Shown: positions 52,836 through 63,878, counted from the first letter of the stretch. The stretch is 64,000 bases of DNA from Salegentibacter sediminis (GCF_002078605.1 NZ_MSJR01000001.1:806001-870000), one strand, 5' to 3'. The notes: generated by a model from the letters alone, not told the origin. Numbers and translations: made by a program.

Positions 52836-53939
52836 ATGCAAGTTGACGTTCTAAACGCTAAAGAGCTTAAAAAAGCCGCACCGGTCTTCGGACAGCTTTC
52901 TTTTGACAACCATGAACAGGTGGTTTTTTGTAACGACAAAGATACAGGATTAAAAGCAATAATAGGAATTCACAATACTGTTTTAGGTCCTGCTCTTGGG
53001 GGTACCAGGATGTGGAACTATAGCAGCGAATGGGAAGCCCTTAATGACGTGCTTCGCCTATCGCGCGGAATGACCTTTAAAAGCGCAATCACCGGCCTTA
53101 ATCTTGGTGGGGGAAAAGCCGTTATTATTGGGGATGCTAAAAAAGATAAGACCCCTGAGTTGATGAGAAAATTTGGAGAATATGTTCACTCTTTAGGCGG
53201 GAAATATATTACTGCCGAAGATGTAGGAATGGAAACTTCAGATATGGATACGGTAAGAGAGGTAACTCCTTACGTTAGCGGGATTTCAGAATCTAAAGGA
53301 GGTTCTGGTAATCCGTCTCCAATAACTGCTTATGGAGTTTATATGGGGATGAAGGCCGCTGCAAAATATAAATTCGGAAGCGATAATCTCGAAGGAAAAT
53401 CGGTGATGGTGCAGGGGATTGGTCACGTGGGTGAAACCCTGGTAGACTATCTTACCAAAGAAGGCGCTAAGGTTTATATTAGCGATATCAATATGGAGCG
53501 ACTAGAAGCTATTAAAAAACAATATGGAGCCATCATTTTTGAAGGTTCAGATGTGTATGCTGCCGAGGTTGATATTTACGCTCCCTGTGCGCTTGGTGCC
53601 ACTGTGAACGATCAAACCATAGATCGTTTAAAGGCTAAGATCATAGCGGGAGCAGCTAACAACCAGCTTGCCGATGAGCTTGTGCATGGAAAACAACTTC
53701 AGGAAAGAGGAATCGTTTACGCGCCAGACTTTCTAATTAATGCCGGTGGAATTATAAACGTTTACGCCGAGCTAGAAAAATACGGCAAAGAAGAAATTAT
53801 GCGTAAGACTGAAAATATCTACAATACTACTTTGGAGATTTTACAGGCTGCCGAAAAGAATGATATGACCACTCACTTTGCCGCGCTTAAAATTGCACAG
53901 CAAAGAATTGATGACAGAAAAAAACAAAATTTGAAGTAA
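52836..53939 (+). CDS. Leucine dehydrogenase (Glu/Leu/Phe/Val dehydrogenase family)
   Basis: 367 residues. Catalytic domain: GPALGGTRMWNY, then MTFKSAITGLNLGGGKAVIIGDAKKDK near 90-115 with the active Lys, and YITAEDVGMETSDMD near 130-145. The NAD domain has VMVQGIGHVGETLVDYL near 190-206. CALGATVND and NAGGIINVYAE follow. This matches leucine dehydrogenases more than glutamate dehydrogenases in length and motifs. It deaminates branched-chain amino acids to keto acids, feeding the pathway in which HMG-CoA lyase (58978) takes part. Confidence 0.9.
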   Translation: MQVDVLNAKELKKAAPVFGQLSFDNHEQVVFCNDKDTGLKAIIGIHNTVLGPALGGTRMWNYSSEWEALNDVLRLSRGMTFKSAITGLNLGGGKAVIIGDAKKDKTPELMRKFGEYVHSLGGKYITAEDVGMETSDMDTVREVTPYVSGISESKGGSGNPSPITAYGVYMGMKAAAKYKFGSDNLEGKSVMVQGIGHVGETLVDYLTKEGAKVYISDINMERLEAIKKQYGAIIFEGSDVYAAEVDIYAPCALGATVNDQTIDRLKAKIIAGAANNQLADELVHGKQLQERGIVYAPDFLINAGGIINVYAELEKYGKEEIMRKTENIYNTTLEILQAAEKNDMTTHFAALKIAQQRIDDRKKQNLK

Positions 53940-53957
53940 TCTATTTCAAAAGTTTGA

Positions 53958-53965
53958 TATTTTTG
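53958..53965 (+). promoter_or_regulatory. Promoter -7 box of nusB operon
   Basis: TATTTTTG, 58 bases before the ATG at 54024. Confidence 0.45.
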
Positions 53966-54023
53966 CAGGGCGGAAGACAAAATCTTTCGCCCTTTCTAAT
54001 TCTAAAAAAGTTCTTTTACAGTT

Positions 54024-54968
54024 ATGTTGACAAGAAGACATATTCGGGTTAAGGTGATGCAATCGCTTTACGCCTTCAACCAAAGCCAAAATGATAAACT
54101 GGCAACAGAAGAAAAATTCCTGATTAAAAGTATGGAGGAGATGTATGACCTGTTTCTTCTTCAACTTAGCCTCATTACAGAAATAAGGCATAAGGCCGAA
54201 ACTTTTTTAGAAAAATCACAACAAAAACACCTTGCTACAACCGAGGATAAGGACCCAAATCGCAAATTTTTAAATAATCGGGTTTTTGCACTGCTTAATG
54301 ATCACGAAGGACTGCAGGAAGCCCTGGAAGATCGCAAAATCACCCATTGGAAAATGGATGACGAATATGCAGCCATTATTTGGGAGGAATTGAGGCAAAG
54401 TGATATGTATGAGACATATATGGAGACCCGTGAGTCTAGTTTCAAGGAGGATAAGGATTTTATAATACGGGTATTTAAAGAGATTATCGCGCCTAACGAA
54501 AAGTTATACGATTATCTTGGGGATAAGAAATTAACCTGGCTGGATGACCTGCCTCTGGTAAACACAGCCATTCTTAAGTTGCTTCAGAAATTAAAAGACA
54601 AGCCCGGGCATTCTTTTAATCTGCCAAAATTGTTTAAAAGCGAAGATGATAAAGATTTCGCGAAAGAATTATTCAGAAAAACATATCTCAACGATGAGAT
54701 GCTGGCCGATGAAATGCTGGGAAAAACTCCCAACTGGGATAAAGATCGAATTGCCGAAATTGATATGTTGCTTATAAAGATGGCTATTTGCGAGTTTCTA
54801 AAATTCCCCTCTATTCCGGTAAAAGTAACCATTAATGAATATCTGGAACTAGCCAAGGAATACAGCACTCCAAAAAGTAGTATTTTTATCAATGGGGTTC
54901 TGGATAAACTTTCTAAGGAATATGCTGAAAACGGTAAACTAAATAAAATAGGTCGCGGCCTTATGTAG
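54024..54968 (+). CDS. nusB: Transcription antitermination factor NusB, long form
   Basis: 314 residues against about 140 in Escherichia coli. The N-terminus MLTRRHIRVKVMQSLYAFNQ matches the NusB start, and the C-terminal part DRIAEIDMLLIKMAICEFLKFPSIPVKVTINEYLELAKEYSTPKSSIFINGVLDKL is canonical. A helical region of about 150 residues separates them, as is normal in Bacteroidota. With NusE it binds boxA in rRNA leaders. It lies upstream of DUF1573 and yajC, 48 bases apart. Confidence 0.92.
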   Translation: MLTRRHIRVKVMQSLYAFNQSQNDKLATEEKFLIKSMEEMYDLFLLQLSLITEIRHKAETFLEKSQQKHLATTEDKDPNRKFLNNRVFALLNDHEGLQEALEDRKITHWKMDDEYAAIIWEELRQSDMYETYMETRESSFKEDKDFIIRVFKEIIAPNEKLYDYLGDKKLTWLDDLPLVNTAILKLLQKLKDKPGHSFNLPKLFKSEDDKDFAKELFRKTYLNDEMLADEMLGKTPNWDKDRIAEIDMLLIKMAICEFLKFPSIPVKVTINEYLELAKEYSTPKSSIFINGVLDKLSKEYAENGKLNKIGRGLM

Positions 54969-55016
54969 CACCGAATTTTTTAGTAATTTTAACCTTTAAT
55001 CCTAAAAAACAACAAA

Positions 55017-55484
55017 ATGAAAAAAGGAATTTTAATGATAGCAGCAGTAGGGGCGATGCTATTCACTTCTTGTAAAGATAACAACTCCAATGCCTCTGAA
55101 AAAGTGAAAGCAGAAAATGTTGAAACCGCAGCTGAACGTGATGCTCAGGCTACTGTTTATCCCGAAATCTCTTTTGAAGAAGAAGAACATGATTTTGGTA
55201 ATATCCCAAAAGGTGAACCGGTGGAACATACTTTTAAATTCACCAATACAGGAAAAGCTCCTTTGGTAATTACCAATGCCAGTAGCTCTTGTGGGTGTAC
55301 TGTTCCAACCTATCCTAAAAATGAATCTATCCAGCCTGGAGAAACCAGGGAGATGGTGGTGAAATTTGATGGATCAGGAAAAGGGCAGGTAACCAAGACA
55401 GTTACTTTGAATGCCAATACCGAGGCCGGTAAAGAGCGCATCAGGATTAAAGCTTTTGTAGAATCTGATGAAAATGCGAGCTAA
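55017..55484 (+). CDS. DUF1573 lipoprotein
   Basis: 155 residues. A lipobox is at TSC (Cys19). Residues 52-150 form the DUF1573 Ig-like fold: EEEEHDFGNIPKGEPVEHTFKFTNTGKAPLVITNASSSCGCTVPTYPKNESIQPGETREMVVKFDGSGKGQVTKTVTLNAN. The conserved SSCGCT motif is complete. Function unknown; it is nearly always next to yajC in flavobacteria. Four bases separate it from yajC, so they are cotranscribed. Confidence 0.92.
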   Translation: MKKGILMIAAVGAMLFTSCKDNNSNASEKVKAENVETAAERDAQATVYPEISFEEEEHDFGNIPKGEPVEHTFKFTNTGKAPLVITNASSSCGCTVPTYPKNESIQPGETREMVVKFDGSGKGQVTKTVTLNANTEAGKERIRIKAFVESDENAS

Positions 55485-55487
55485 TAA

Positions 55488-55790
55488 ATGGATCAATTAA
55501 CCCAGTTTGCCCCAATAATCTTAATGTTTGTAGTGGTGTATTTTTTTATGATACGCCCACAGATGAAACGCGCTAAACAAGAAAAAAACTTTGCCGCCGA
55601 ACTTAAAAGAGGTGACCGCATTGTTACTAAAAGCGGAATGCATGGTAAAATTGTTGATTTTAGCGAAAAAAATAATTCGGTAGTTATTGAAACAGGTGCA
55701 GGAAAGATCACTTTCGATCGCTCTTCTCTTTCAATGGAAATGAGCAGGAAGCTAAACGAACCCGCAAAACCTGAAAAGGAGAAAAAATAA
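55488..55790 (+). CDS. yajC: Sec translocase accessory subunit YajC
   Basis: 100 residues. One N-terminal membrane helix (about 8-24) ends in FFMIRPQMKRAKQ, the family hallmark, and a small beta-rich domain follows (ELKRGDRIVTKSGMHGKIVDFSEKNNSVVIETG). YajC associates with SecDF-YidC at the inner membrane. It is the last gene of the nusB-DUF1573-yajC unit. Confidence 0.95.
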   Translation: MDQLTQFAPIILMFVVVYFFMIRPQMKRAKQEKNFAAELKRGDRIVTKSGMHGKIVDFSEKNNSVVIETGAGKITFDRSSLSMEMSRKLNEPAKPEKEKK

Positions 55791-55802
55791 TTATCCTTTA
55801 CC

Positions 55803-55838
55803 CACAAAAAAACCTCATAGCAACCTGTGAGGTTTTTT
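55803..55838. terminator. Bidirectional intrinsic terminator
   Basis: AAAAAACCTCATAG and CTGTGAGGTTTTTT form a stem with one G-U around CAAC, between convergent yajC and pepT. Confidence 0.9.
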
Positions 55839-55860
55839 TATGCTCAAATATGAGATGAAT

Positions 55861-57102
55861 TTACTGATATCTTCTGGAGGTAAGTTCAGCAATTTTCACA
55901 ATCACTTCGGCAGCTTTCTGCATACTTTCTACAGGGATATATTCGTATTTTCCATGGAAATTATGGCCCCCGGCAAAAATATTGGGGCAGGGAAGCCCCT
56001 TGTAGCTAAGCTGAGCCCCATCCGTGCCACCTCTTATGGGTTTTATGATGGGCTCTATATTTACGGCCCGCATGGCTTCTTCTGCGATGTCTACAATATG
56101 CATTGCCGGTTCGATTTTTTCACGCATATTGGCATACTGATCCTTAAGCTCTATTTCTATGCATTCACTCCCATACTGGGTGCAGATCTCATTTTTTAGA
56201 TCTAACATCATTTCTTTTCTGGCCTGAAAATGTTTCTTGTCGTGATCACGAATAATGTATTCTAACTGGGTTTGTTCAACATCACCCTTAATACTGCTTA
56301 AATGGAAAAAACCCTGTCGGTCTTCTGTGTGCTCAGGAGTTTCTAAACGCGGGAGAGAATTGATGAAGTCCTGGGCGATGTACATGCTATTCACCATTTT
56401 GTCTTTAGCATAGCCTGGATGAACGCTTTTCCCCTGGACTTTTACCACAGCCCGGGCAGCATTAAAATTTTCAAACTCGAGTTCTCCAACTTGGCTTCCA
56501 TCCATCGTATATGCCCACTGTGCACCAAATTTTTCAACATCAAATTTATGCGCGCCCCTACCGATCTCCTCATCGGGGGTAAAACAAATTCTTATTTTTC
56601 CGTGTGGAATCTCGGGATTGTCCAGTAGATATTGTAAGGCGGTCATTATTTCTGTGATTCCTGCCTTATCATCGGCACCCAACAAGGTGGTGCCATCGGT
56701 AGTGATTATGGTTTGACCTTTGTACTGGGCCAGGTCCTCAAAATATTCAGGTGAAAGGATGATGTTTTTTTCCTCATTTAATACAATATCACCTCCATCA
56801 TAATCTTCGGTGATTCTTGGATTTACATTAGTGCCACTAAAATCGGGGGAGGTATCAAAATGCGAAATAAAACCTATAACAGGGACTTTGTGCGCTACAT
56901 TTGCCGGAAGCGTAGCCATAACATAGGAATTTTGGTCTAGTTCCACCTCGCTCATTCCCATTTCGCGAAGTTCCCCGGCTAATTTACGTGCCAGAACCCA
57001 TTGTTTTTCGGTGCTGGGCGTGGTGTTGCTTTTTGGATCGCTTTGAGTGTCAATTTGAACATAGCTCACAAAACGCTCTATGATATGCTGTTTATTGGTC
57101 AT
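55861..57102 (-). CDS. pepT: Peptidase T (aminotripeptidase)
   Basis: 413 residues, as expected for PepT. M20 metallopeptidase motifs: [13 protein letters not shown] with His81 and Asp83, [10 protein letters not shown] with the bridging Asp near 143, [11 protein letters not shown] with catalytic and zinc Glu near 177, and the C-terminal [19 protein letters not shown] with the last His. The lid domain has [27 protein letters not shown]. It releases the N-terminal residue from tripeptides in the cytoplasm. Monocistronic, with a minus-strand -7 box at 57119. Confidence 0.95.
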   Translation of the reverse strand: MTNKQHIIERFVSYVQIDTQSDPKSNTTPSTEKQWVLARKLAGELREMGMSEVELDQNSYVMATLPANVAHKVPVIGFISHFDTSPDFSGTNVNPRITEDYDGGDIVLNEEKNIILSPEYFEDLAQYKGQTIITTDGTTLLGADDKAGITEIMTALQYLLDNPEIPHGKIRICFTPDEEIGRGAHKFDVEKFGAQWAYTMDGSQVGELEFENFNAARAVVKVQGKSVHPGYAKDKMVNSMYIAQDFINSLPRLETPEHTEDRQGFFHLSSIKGDVEQTQLEYIIRDHDKKHFQARKEMMLDLKNEICTQYGSECIEIELKDQYANMREKIEPAMHIVDIAEEAMRAVNIEPIIKPIRGGTDGAQLSYKGLPCPNIFAGGHNFHGKYEYIPVESMQKAAEVIVKIAELTSRRYQ

Positions 57103-57118
57103 TGGTTAGTAGTTTAGC

Positions 57119-57126
57119 CAAAAATA
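57119..57126 (-). promoter_or_regulatory. Promoter -7 box of pepT
   Basis: Minus-strand TATTTTTG, 16 bases before the ATG at 57102. Confidence 0.5.
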
Positions 57127-57188
57127 AACATTCGGTAAATCGCTTCAAAACCTTTTAAGAATAGGCTAAGTTATTTTATGATTTCCTT

Positions 57189-57196
57189 TATTTTTG
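57189..57196 (+). promoter_or_regulatory. Promoter -7 box of pyrD
   Basis: TATTTTTG, 15 bases before the ATG at 57212. The in-frame TTG at 57194 falls in the box. Confidence 0.55.
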
Positions 57197-57211
57197 CACA
57201 AACCAACTACT

Positions 57212-58231
57212 ATGTATAAATCACTTGTCAGGTCGCTTTTATTCCACTTCGATCCGGAATGGGTTCATCACTTCACTTTTAAAAGTTTACAGAATTTTGG
57301 CAAAATCCCGGGGTTTTCAGCTTTCTTAAGAAAGCAATTTCAGTTGAATGATCCCCGCCTGGAGCGAGAGGTCTTCGGAATAAAATTCAAAAATCCTGTA
57401 GGTCTGGCCGCCGGTTTCGATAAGGATGCAAAACTCTACAAGGAGCTCGATGATCTTGGATTTGGTTTTATTGAAATTGGCACTTTAACTCCCAAACCCC
57501 AACCCGGGAATGAAAAAAAAAGACTTTTCCGACTAAAGAAAGATGAGGCTATTATTAATAGAATGGGTTTCAATAACGAGGGGGTAGACGCTGCGGTAAA
57601 GCACCTTAGAGCTAACAATAATGTAATTATTGGCGGAAACATTGGAAAAAATAAGATAACTCCCAATGAAAAAGCTTTTGAGGACTATAAGATCTGCTTT
57701 GAGGCTCTTTTTGATTATGTAGATTATTTTGTGGTAAATGTGAGTTCTCCAAATACTCCAAACCTAAGAGAGCTCCAGGATAAAGAACCGCTCACAAATC
57801 TTTTGAATAGCCTCCAGGAATTAAATGTAACTAAACCCAAACAAAAGCCAATTTTGCTGAAGATCGCTCCCGATCTTACCGATTCTCAATTGCTCGATAT
57901 TATAGACATTGTAAAGGAAACAAAGATCGCCGGAGTGATCGCTACCAATACCACGATTTCCCGTGAAGGTTTAATTTCTGAAGATAAAAATGAAACCGGT
58001 GGATTAAGTGGTAAACCATTAAAGAAGCGTGCTACCGAGGTAATTCGTTTTCTTTCTGAAAAGAGTAACAAAGCTTTCCCAATTATTGGTGTGGGAGGAA
58101 TCCATTCTGCTGAAGATGCCCTTGAAAAACTGGATGCAGGGGCGAGTCTGGTGCAGTTATATACCGGCTTTATCTATGAAGGTCCTGGTTTGATAAAAAA
58201 GATTAATAAAGCAATCTTAGCTAGAAAATAA
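57212..58231 (+). CDS. pyrD: Quinone-dependent dihydroorotate dehydrogenase
   Basis: 339 residues from ATG 57212. The N-terminal helices ([22 protein letters not shown]) are the membrane/quinone module of class 2 enzymes. FMN/substrate motifs: [14 protein letters not shown] near 57-70, NRMGFNNEG near 105, [15 protein letters not shown] near 171-185 with the catalytic Ser, and [12 protein letters not shown] near 290. It oxidises dihydroorotate to orotate in pyrimidine synthesis. A LysE-type exporter starts four bases after it. Confidence 0.96.
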   Translation: MYKSLVRSLLFHFDPEWVHHFTFKSLQNFGKIPGFSAFLRKQFQLNDPRLEREVFGIKFKNPVGLAAGFDKDAKLYKELDDLGFGFIEIGTLTPKPQPGNEKKRLFRLKKDEAIINRMGFNNEGVDAAVKHLRANNNVIIGGNIGKNKITPNEKAFEDYKICFEALFDYVDYFVVNVSSPNTPNLRELQDKEPLTNLLNSLQELNVTKPKQKPILLKIAPDLTDSQLLDIIDIVKETKIAGVIATNTTISREGLISEDKNETGGLSGKPLKKRATEVIRFLSEKSNKAFPIIGVGGIHSAEDALEKLDAGASLVQLYTGFIYEGPGLIKKINKAILARK

Positions 58232-58235
58232 CCTA

Positions 58236-58850
58236 TTGTTAGAGCAAATAATTCCCTTCTTAACTGCCTCTGTTTTCCTCACCCTTTCCCCGGGACCCGA
58301 CATTATTTATGTCATGGTGCAGGGGATGGCCAATGGAAGAAAGCACGGGCTTGTAACTGCTCTGGGCCTTGCAACGGGTATTATTATTCATACCAGCCTG
58401 GTAGCTTTTGGAGTTTCGGCCGTTATCAAAAGTTCTGAAACTTTATTTTTCATTATTAAGCTATTCGGTGCATTCTATTTGCTATACCTGGCCTACCAGG
58501 TTTTTAAAAGCGATCCTCAAATAGCCTATTCTGCTGAAGGGATTAAACAAAAATCCTTGTTCGGCCTTTATAAGCAGGGTTTTATTATGAATGTTTTAAA
58601 TCCCAAGGTAACGATCTTTTTTCTGGCCTTTTTTCCTGGATTTCTTTGGGAGCCCGGTGGGAATACGGTTTTGCAATTCTTTATTCTGGGAGGAGTGTTC
58701 ATGCTGCAAACGATTCTCATTTTTGGTTCGGTCGCTGTTTTGGCTGGAAAAATCTCAAAGTACCTTAAAAAACATACACATTCCGGGTTGGTTTTAAAGT
58801 GGTTACAGATAGTTGTCTTTGTGGGAATAGCTGTTTTTATTCTGTTTTAG
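58236..58850 (+). CDS. LysE/RhtB-family amino-acid exporter
   Basis: 204 residues from TTG 58236. Six hydrophobic helices. The family start FLTASVFLTLSPGPDIIYVMVQGMANGRKHGLVTALGLATGI is clear, and GFIMNVLNPKVTIFFLAFFPGFL near 112-135 is the second signature. The TTG start is supported by spacing of four bases to the pyrD stop and by alignment with the family's N-terminus. It probably exports amino acids or derivatives. The link to pyrD is positional only. Confidence 0.88.
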   Translation: MLEQIIPFLTASVFLTLSPGPDIIYVMVQGMANGRKHGLVTALGLATGIIIHTSLVAFGVSAVIKSSETLFFIIKLFGAFYLLYLAYQVFKSDPQIAYSAEGIKQKSLFGLYKQGFIMNVLNPKVTIFFLAFFPGFLWEPGGNTVLQFFILGGVFMLQTILIFGSVAVLAGKISKYLKKHTHSGLVLKWLQIVVFVGIAVFILF

Positions 58851-58963
58851 ACTGGATTGTTTATCATCTTTTTGTCAAAAGACTAACTGATCTCTGTTTT
58901 TCCTTCTTTACCTTATGTGAATTTTATTAAATAGGATATATTTTTAAATAATCCTTAAAATAC

Positions 58964-58971
58964 TATCTTTG
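58964..58971 (+). promoter_or_regulatory. Promoter -7 box, near-leaderless HMG-CoA lyase gene
   Basis: TATCTTTG ends 6 bases before the ATG at 58978. The in-frame TTG at 58969 is part of the box. Confidence 0.55.
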
Positions 58972-58977
58972 GAGGAT

Positions 58978-59841
58978 ATGGGAAAAATCAAGCTCATCGA
59001 GTGTCCACGGGATGCCATGCAAGGCATAAAAACCTTTATTCCTACAGAAAAAAAGGTGCAATACATCCAGGCTTTGTTGCGCTGCGGATTTGACACCATA
59101 GATTTCGGAAGTTTTGTTTCTCCAAAGGCGATTCCGCAAATGGCCGATACCGCCGAGGTTCTGTCTAAACTGGATCTCTCCACAACACAAAGTAAATTGC
59201 TGGCCATCGTTGCCAATACCCGGGGAGCATCAGATGCTTCTAAATTTGAAGAAATAGATTATTTGGGCTATCCCTTTTCGATTTCAGAAAACTTCCAAAT
59301 GCGTAATACGCACAAAACCATTGCTGAATCGGTAGAGATATTAAAGGAGATCCTGGAAATTGCTAACCATAGTAATAAAGAAGTCGTGGCATATCTTTCT
59401 ATGGGCTTTGGAAATCCTTATGGTGATCCATGGAGTATTGAGATCGTTGGGAACTGGACCGAAAAATTATCGGCAATGGGAGTGAAGATACTCTCTCTCT
59501 CTGATACTATTGGGACCTCTTCTCCCGAAAATATTGAATATTTATTTTCAAATCTTATTCCTAAATATCCTCAAATAGAGTTTGGGGCACATTTGCATAC
59601 TACTCCTTCAAAATGGTTTGAAAAAATTGATGCGGCATACAAGGCCGGGTGTACCAGATTTGACGGTGCCATTCAGGGTTTTGGTGGATGCCCGATGGCC
59701 AAGGATGAATTAACTGGTAATATGCCTTCAGAAAAAATGCTTTCTTATTTTAATTCCAAAAAGGCAGAAACCAATATTAAGATGACCAGTTTCGAATCTG
59801 CTCATAATGAAGCTACTAAGATTTTCTCTACTTACTATTAG
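58978..59841 (+). CDS. Hydroxymethylglutaryl-CoA lyase
   Basis: 287 residues from ATG 58978. TIM-barrel HMGL family: IKLIECPRDAMQGIKTFIPTEKKVQYIQALLRCGFDTIDFGSFVSPKAIPQMADT has the catalytic Arg and Asp region; HLHTTPSKWFEKIDAAYKAGCTRFDGAIQGFGGCPMA has the metal His pair, and the GCP(M)A loop Cys near 235 is the signature of HMG-CoA lyase. It cleaves HMG-CoA to acetyl-CoA and acetoacetate at the end of leucine breakdown. The -7 box lies 6 bases upstream, so the mRNA may be leaderless. Confidence 0.92.
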   Translation: MGKIKLIECPRDAMQGIKTFIPTEKKVQYIQALLRCGFDTIDFGSFVSPKAIPQMADTAEVLSKLDLSTTQSKLLAIVANTRGASDASKFEEIDYLGYPFSISENFQMRNTHKTIAESVEILKEILEIANHSNKEVVAYLSMGFGNPYGDPWSIEIVGNWTEKLSAMGVKILSLSDTIGTSSPENIEYLFSNLIPKYPQIEFGAHLHTTPSKWFEKIDAAYKAGCTRFDGAIQGFGGCPMAKDELTGNMPSEKMLSYFNSKKAETNIKMTSFESAHNEATKIFSTYY

Positions 59842-59968
59842 GAAAACCAATGGTTTTCCCGTATTTCTATCACATTTTTTTATTTGAATTTAATCTAAAT
59901 AAGCTTGGGTAAATGTTGTTGCTGGCATATATTTGCTGCATTATTTTAAACAAGTCTAAATAAGAATC

Positions 59969-61135
59969 ATGAAGAAGTTTTTACTATCATTGGCAATAGG
60001 AGCGACTACTGCTGTTTCAGTTGCCCAAACCCAGCAGGACTCAATTACTTTTGATCCTCAATATCAACAAAACGCTGCTCAGCGTATTTTATCTGCCGAC
60101 AATAATGCTGTTACTCTGGGAGCTTATGGGGAAATAACTTATAATCAACCGGAGGGAGACAATGGGGAGTTAGATGTTCAGCGTCTTGTAATGTTAATGG
60201 GATACCAGTTTAATGAGAAGGTCCAGTTTTTAACTGAAATTGAATTTGAACACGTAGAAGAAGTTTATATTGAGCAGGCTTTTGTAAATTATAATATTGC
60301 GAACAATGTAAATTTGAGAGCCGGGCTTATGTTGGTGCCCATGGGGATTATTAATGAGTATCATGAACCCACCACTTTTAATGGAGTTGAAAGACCCGCT
60401 ATTGCCGGTTCTATTGTTCCTACTACCTGGAGAGAGATCGGTCTTGGGGTGACCGGAAGGATCAACTCGGCTTCTCTTAGCTACCAGGCTTATATTTTTA
60501 ATGGTTTCCAGTCTACTACTGCAGACGGTACCGGGTTAATTGGAGGAAGTAGCGGACTTCGCGGCGGACGTCAAAAAGGAATTAAGTCTACGGTTAACAC
60601 ACCAAATCTTTCTGCTAAGCTTGAATACTATGGTATTCTTGGAATGAGGTTAGGTCTTGCCGGTTACTTCGGAAGCACACAGGCTGCAGATGAGGTTGAT
60701 ATGCTTGATGGTGCTGATGTTGGAATGTCTATGGTAGGTCTGGATGCCCGATATGTATATAAGCGTTTTACAGCAAGGGGAGAATTCATCTATGCTTCTC
60801 TTTCAGATACCGAGGAATACAATGCCTTTACCGGAAGGGATCTTGGAAGTGCGCTTTCTGGATGGTATGCAGAAGCAGCATACAATTTGTTGCCAATGAC
60901 CAATAGCCAAAAGCTTTTCGCTTTTGCACGCTACGAAGATTACGATACCCATGCAGATACAGCTGGTAGTCTTACCGAAAACCCTGCCTACGACAGGAAT
61001 GACGTAACTCTTGGTTTGAGTTATCACATTGCTCCTGGTGTGGTTTTTAAAGGGGATTACCAGATCAAGGATAACGCTGTTGATGGCGCCGATTCTATGA
61101 ACCAACTCAACTTTGGGGTGGGGGTTTGGTTTTAA
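59969..61135 (+). CDS. Outer-membrane porin-like protein
   Basis: 388 residues. A signal peptide ends near SVAQTQ. Sixteen or so amphipathic strands follow: GAYGEITYNQPE, VQRLVMLMGYQFNEKVQFLTEIEFEHVEEVYIEQAFVNYNI, and others, ending LNFGVGVWF with terminal Phe. The pattern is that of general porins in which an acidic loop lies in the pore. The substrate is unknown. It precedes a flavinylated membrane redox pair by about 100 bases, so they may be related in function, but that pair has its own promoter. Confidence 0.8.
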   Translation: MKKFLLSLAIGATTAVSVAQTQQDSITFDPQYQQNAAQRILSADNNAVTLGAYGEITYNQPEGDNGELDVQRLVMLMGYQFNEKVQFLTEIEFEHVEEVYIEQAFVNYNIANNVNLRAGLMLVPMGIINEYHEPTTFNGVERPAIAGSIVPTTWREIGLGVTGRINSASLSYQAYIFNGFQSTTADGTGLIGGSSGLRGGRQKGIKSTVNTPNLSAKLEYYGILGMRLGLAGYFGSTQAADEVDMLDGADVGMSMVGLDARYVYKRFTARGEFIYASLSDTEEYNAFTGRDLGSALSGWYAEAAYNLLPMTNSQKLFAFARYEDYDTHADTAGSLTENPAYDRNDVTLGLSYHIAPGVVFKGDYQIKDNAVDGADSMNQLNFGVGVWF

Positions 61136-61200
61136 ACTATAGTAAAAGAAGTGCCACAGTCGGGGAGAACCTTGATTTTTTCCGGCTGTTGGCATATATT

Positions 61201-61231
61201 TTGCCCCATGCGGAATAAAAACTTAATTTTG
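61201..61231 (+). promoter_or_regulatory. Promoter of FMN-binding gene, near-leaderless
   Basis: A -33 TTG at 61201-61203 is followed after 20 bases by the -7 box TAATTTTG (61224-61231). The ATG at 61237 is only 5 bases farther, so the transcript should begin at or near it. Confidence 0.6.
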
Positions 61232-61236
61232 TACGG

Positions 61237-61761
61237 ATGAAAAAATTTGGAAGTCTTATCGTCTTTTTGCTCACCCTGCCTTTTATATTGTCTTTTGGCC
61301 TTATGAAGGAGTTGGACAAAAAGGTAGACCGCGAAATAAAAGATGAGTTTGAGGTTGCCAATTATTTGCATGAAGGAATAGAGGTCTCTGCAGAAATACA
61401 GCAGGAATTGCCTTCAAGGGTTTCGAAAGATAATTTTTTCAGGCTTAAACATGAAGGTTCACTTTTAGGATATGTTTACCTGGACCACGCACCCAGTAAA
61501 ACTGCACAATTTGATTATCTCGTAATCTTTAATGAAGACCTGAGTATTGCCCGCACAAAAGTACTCGTGTACCGTGAGGAATATGGCGGGGAAATTGGGA
61601 GCCGCCGCTGGTTACGACAATTTACCGGTAAGTCGAAAGCCAGCGATTTAAATCATATTGCAGCAATCTCAGGAGCTACAATTTCTGTGCGATCTATGAA
61701 AAAAGCTATGAAAGATATCCTGGAAAGTGTGGAGATCCTTCAAAAAAACAACCTGATTTAA
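61237..61761 (+). CDS. Membrane-anchored FMN-binding protein, flavinylation motif
   Basis: 174 residues. One N-terminal membrane helix (about 4-23) anchors an extracytoplasmic FMN-binding domain (PF04205-like). The attachment motif SGATIS is at 145-150, where Thr148 is expected to carry FMN through a phosphodiester bond added by ApbE, as in NqrC/RnfG. RLKHEGSLLGYVYLDHAP near 69-86 is the early strand pair of the fold. The gene overlaps the next (TAATG). It is likely a one-electron carrier in an extracytoplasmic redox chain; ApbE is not in the window. Confidence 0.85.
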   Translation: MKKFGSLIVFLLTLPFILSFGLMKELDKKVDREIKDEFEVANYLHEGIEVSAEIQQELPSRVSKDNFFRLKHEGSLLGYVYLDHAPSKTAQFDYLVIFNEDLSIARTKVLVYREEYGGEIGSRRWLRQFTGKSKASDLNHIAAISGATISVRSMKKAMKDILESVEILQKNNLI

Positions 61762-62276
61762 TGCAGTATAACGGCCTACTTTTAGCACTTCCCCGGGAAA
61801 TAAAATCTTTCCTTGCTGTTTTTGTTATCGTGTTAAGTATAGGTTATTTCACCGGTTTACTTTTTGTTGGGCTAACAGAAACAACTACCCCCGCAGGTAT
61901 TGAAGAAAATTACCTGGGAAATGAGGGCGATGCTGATGTGGAGGTGATGAAATTTAAAAAAGGGGAACGGGAAATGCTTACCATTATTCACACCCATGTC
62001 TTGTCCATGTCTTTTATTTTCTTCCTGCTGGGTGGGATTGTACTGTTTACAAAATTGCCTAAAAAACTGAAATTCTTTCTTATTCTGGAGCCTTTCTTTT
62101 CTGTACTTGCCACTTTTGGGGGAATCTACTTTGTGTGGAAAGGTATAGACTGGGTGAAATATTTAGTTCTGGTATCTGGGATTTTAATGACACTTATCTT
62201 TATCACCTCGGTATCGATTGTGCTGTACCAATTGCTCTTTCAAAAGGCTGTACCAAAAACTTCCATTCAGGCCTAA
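61761..62276 (+). CDS. Four-helix membrane protein partner of FMN-binding protein
   Basis: 171 residues. Four membrane helices (about 15-38, 78-98, 104-125, 131-153). A His pair in TIIHTHVLSMSFIFF (H79 and H81) sits at the start of helix 2 and might bind heme or quinol. Overlap by one base with the FMN-binding gene (TAATG) indicates translational coupling. No named family recognised. It probably passes electrons between the quinone pool and the flavin protein; this is inference. Confidence 0.75.
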   Translation: MQYNGLLLALPREIKSFLAVFVIVLSIGYFTGLLFVGLTETTTPAGIEENYLGNEGDADVEVMKFKKGEREMLTIIHTHVLSMSFIFFLLGGIVLFTKLPKKLKFFLILEPFFSVLATFGGIYFVWKGIDWVKYLVLVSGILMTLIFITSVSIVLYQLLFQKAVPKTSIQA

Positions 62277-62346
62277 ACCACTAAACATTCTAAATGCTGG
62301 GAAAACAAATAATTGCCAGTCTTTATTCCGTTATTGTTATTTTTAA

Positions 62347-63855
<1,509 letters not shown>

Positions 63856-63878
63856 ATTATCCGTAAATAATTACAACA

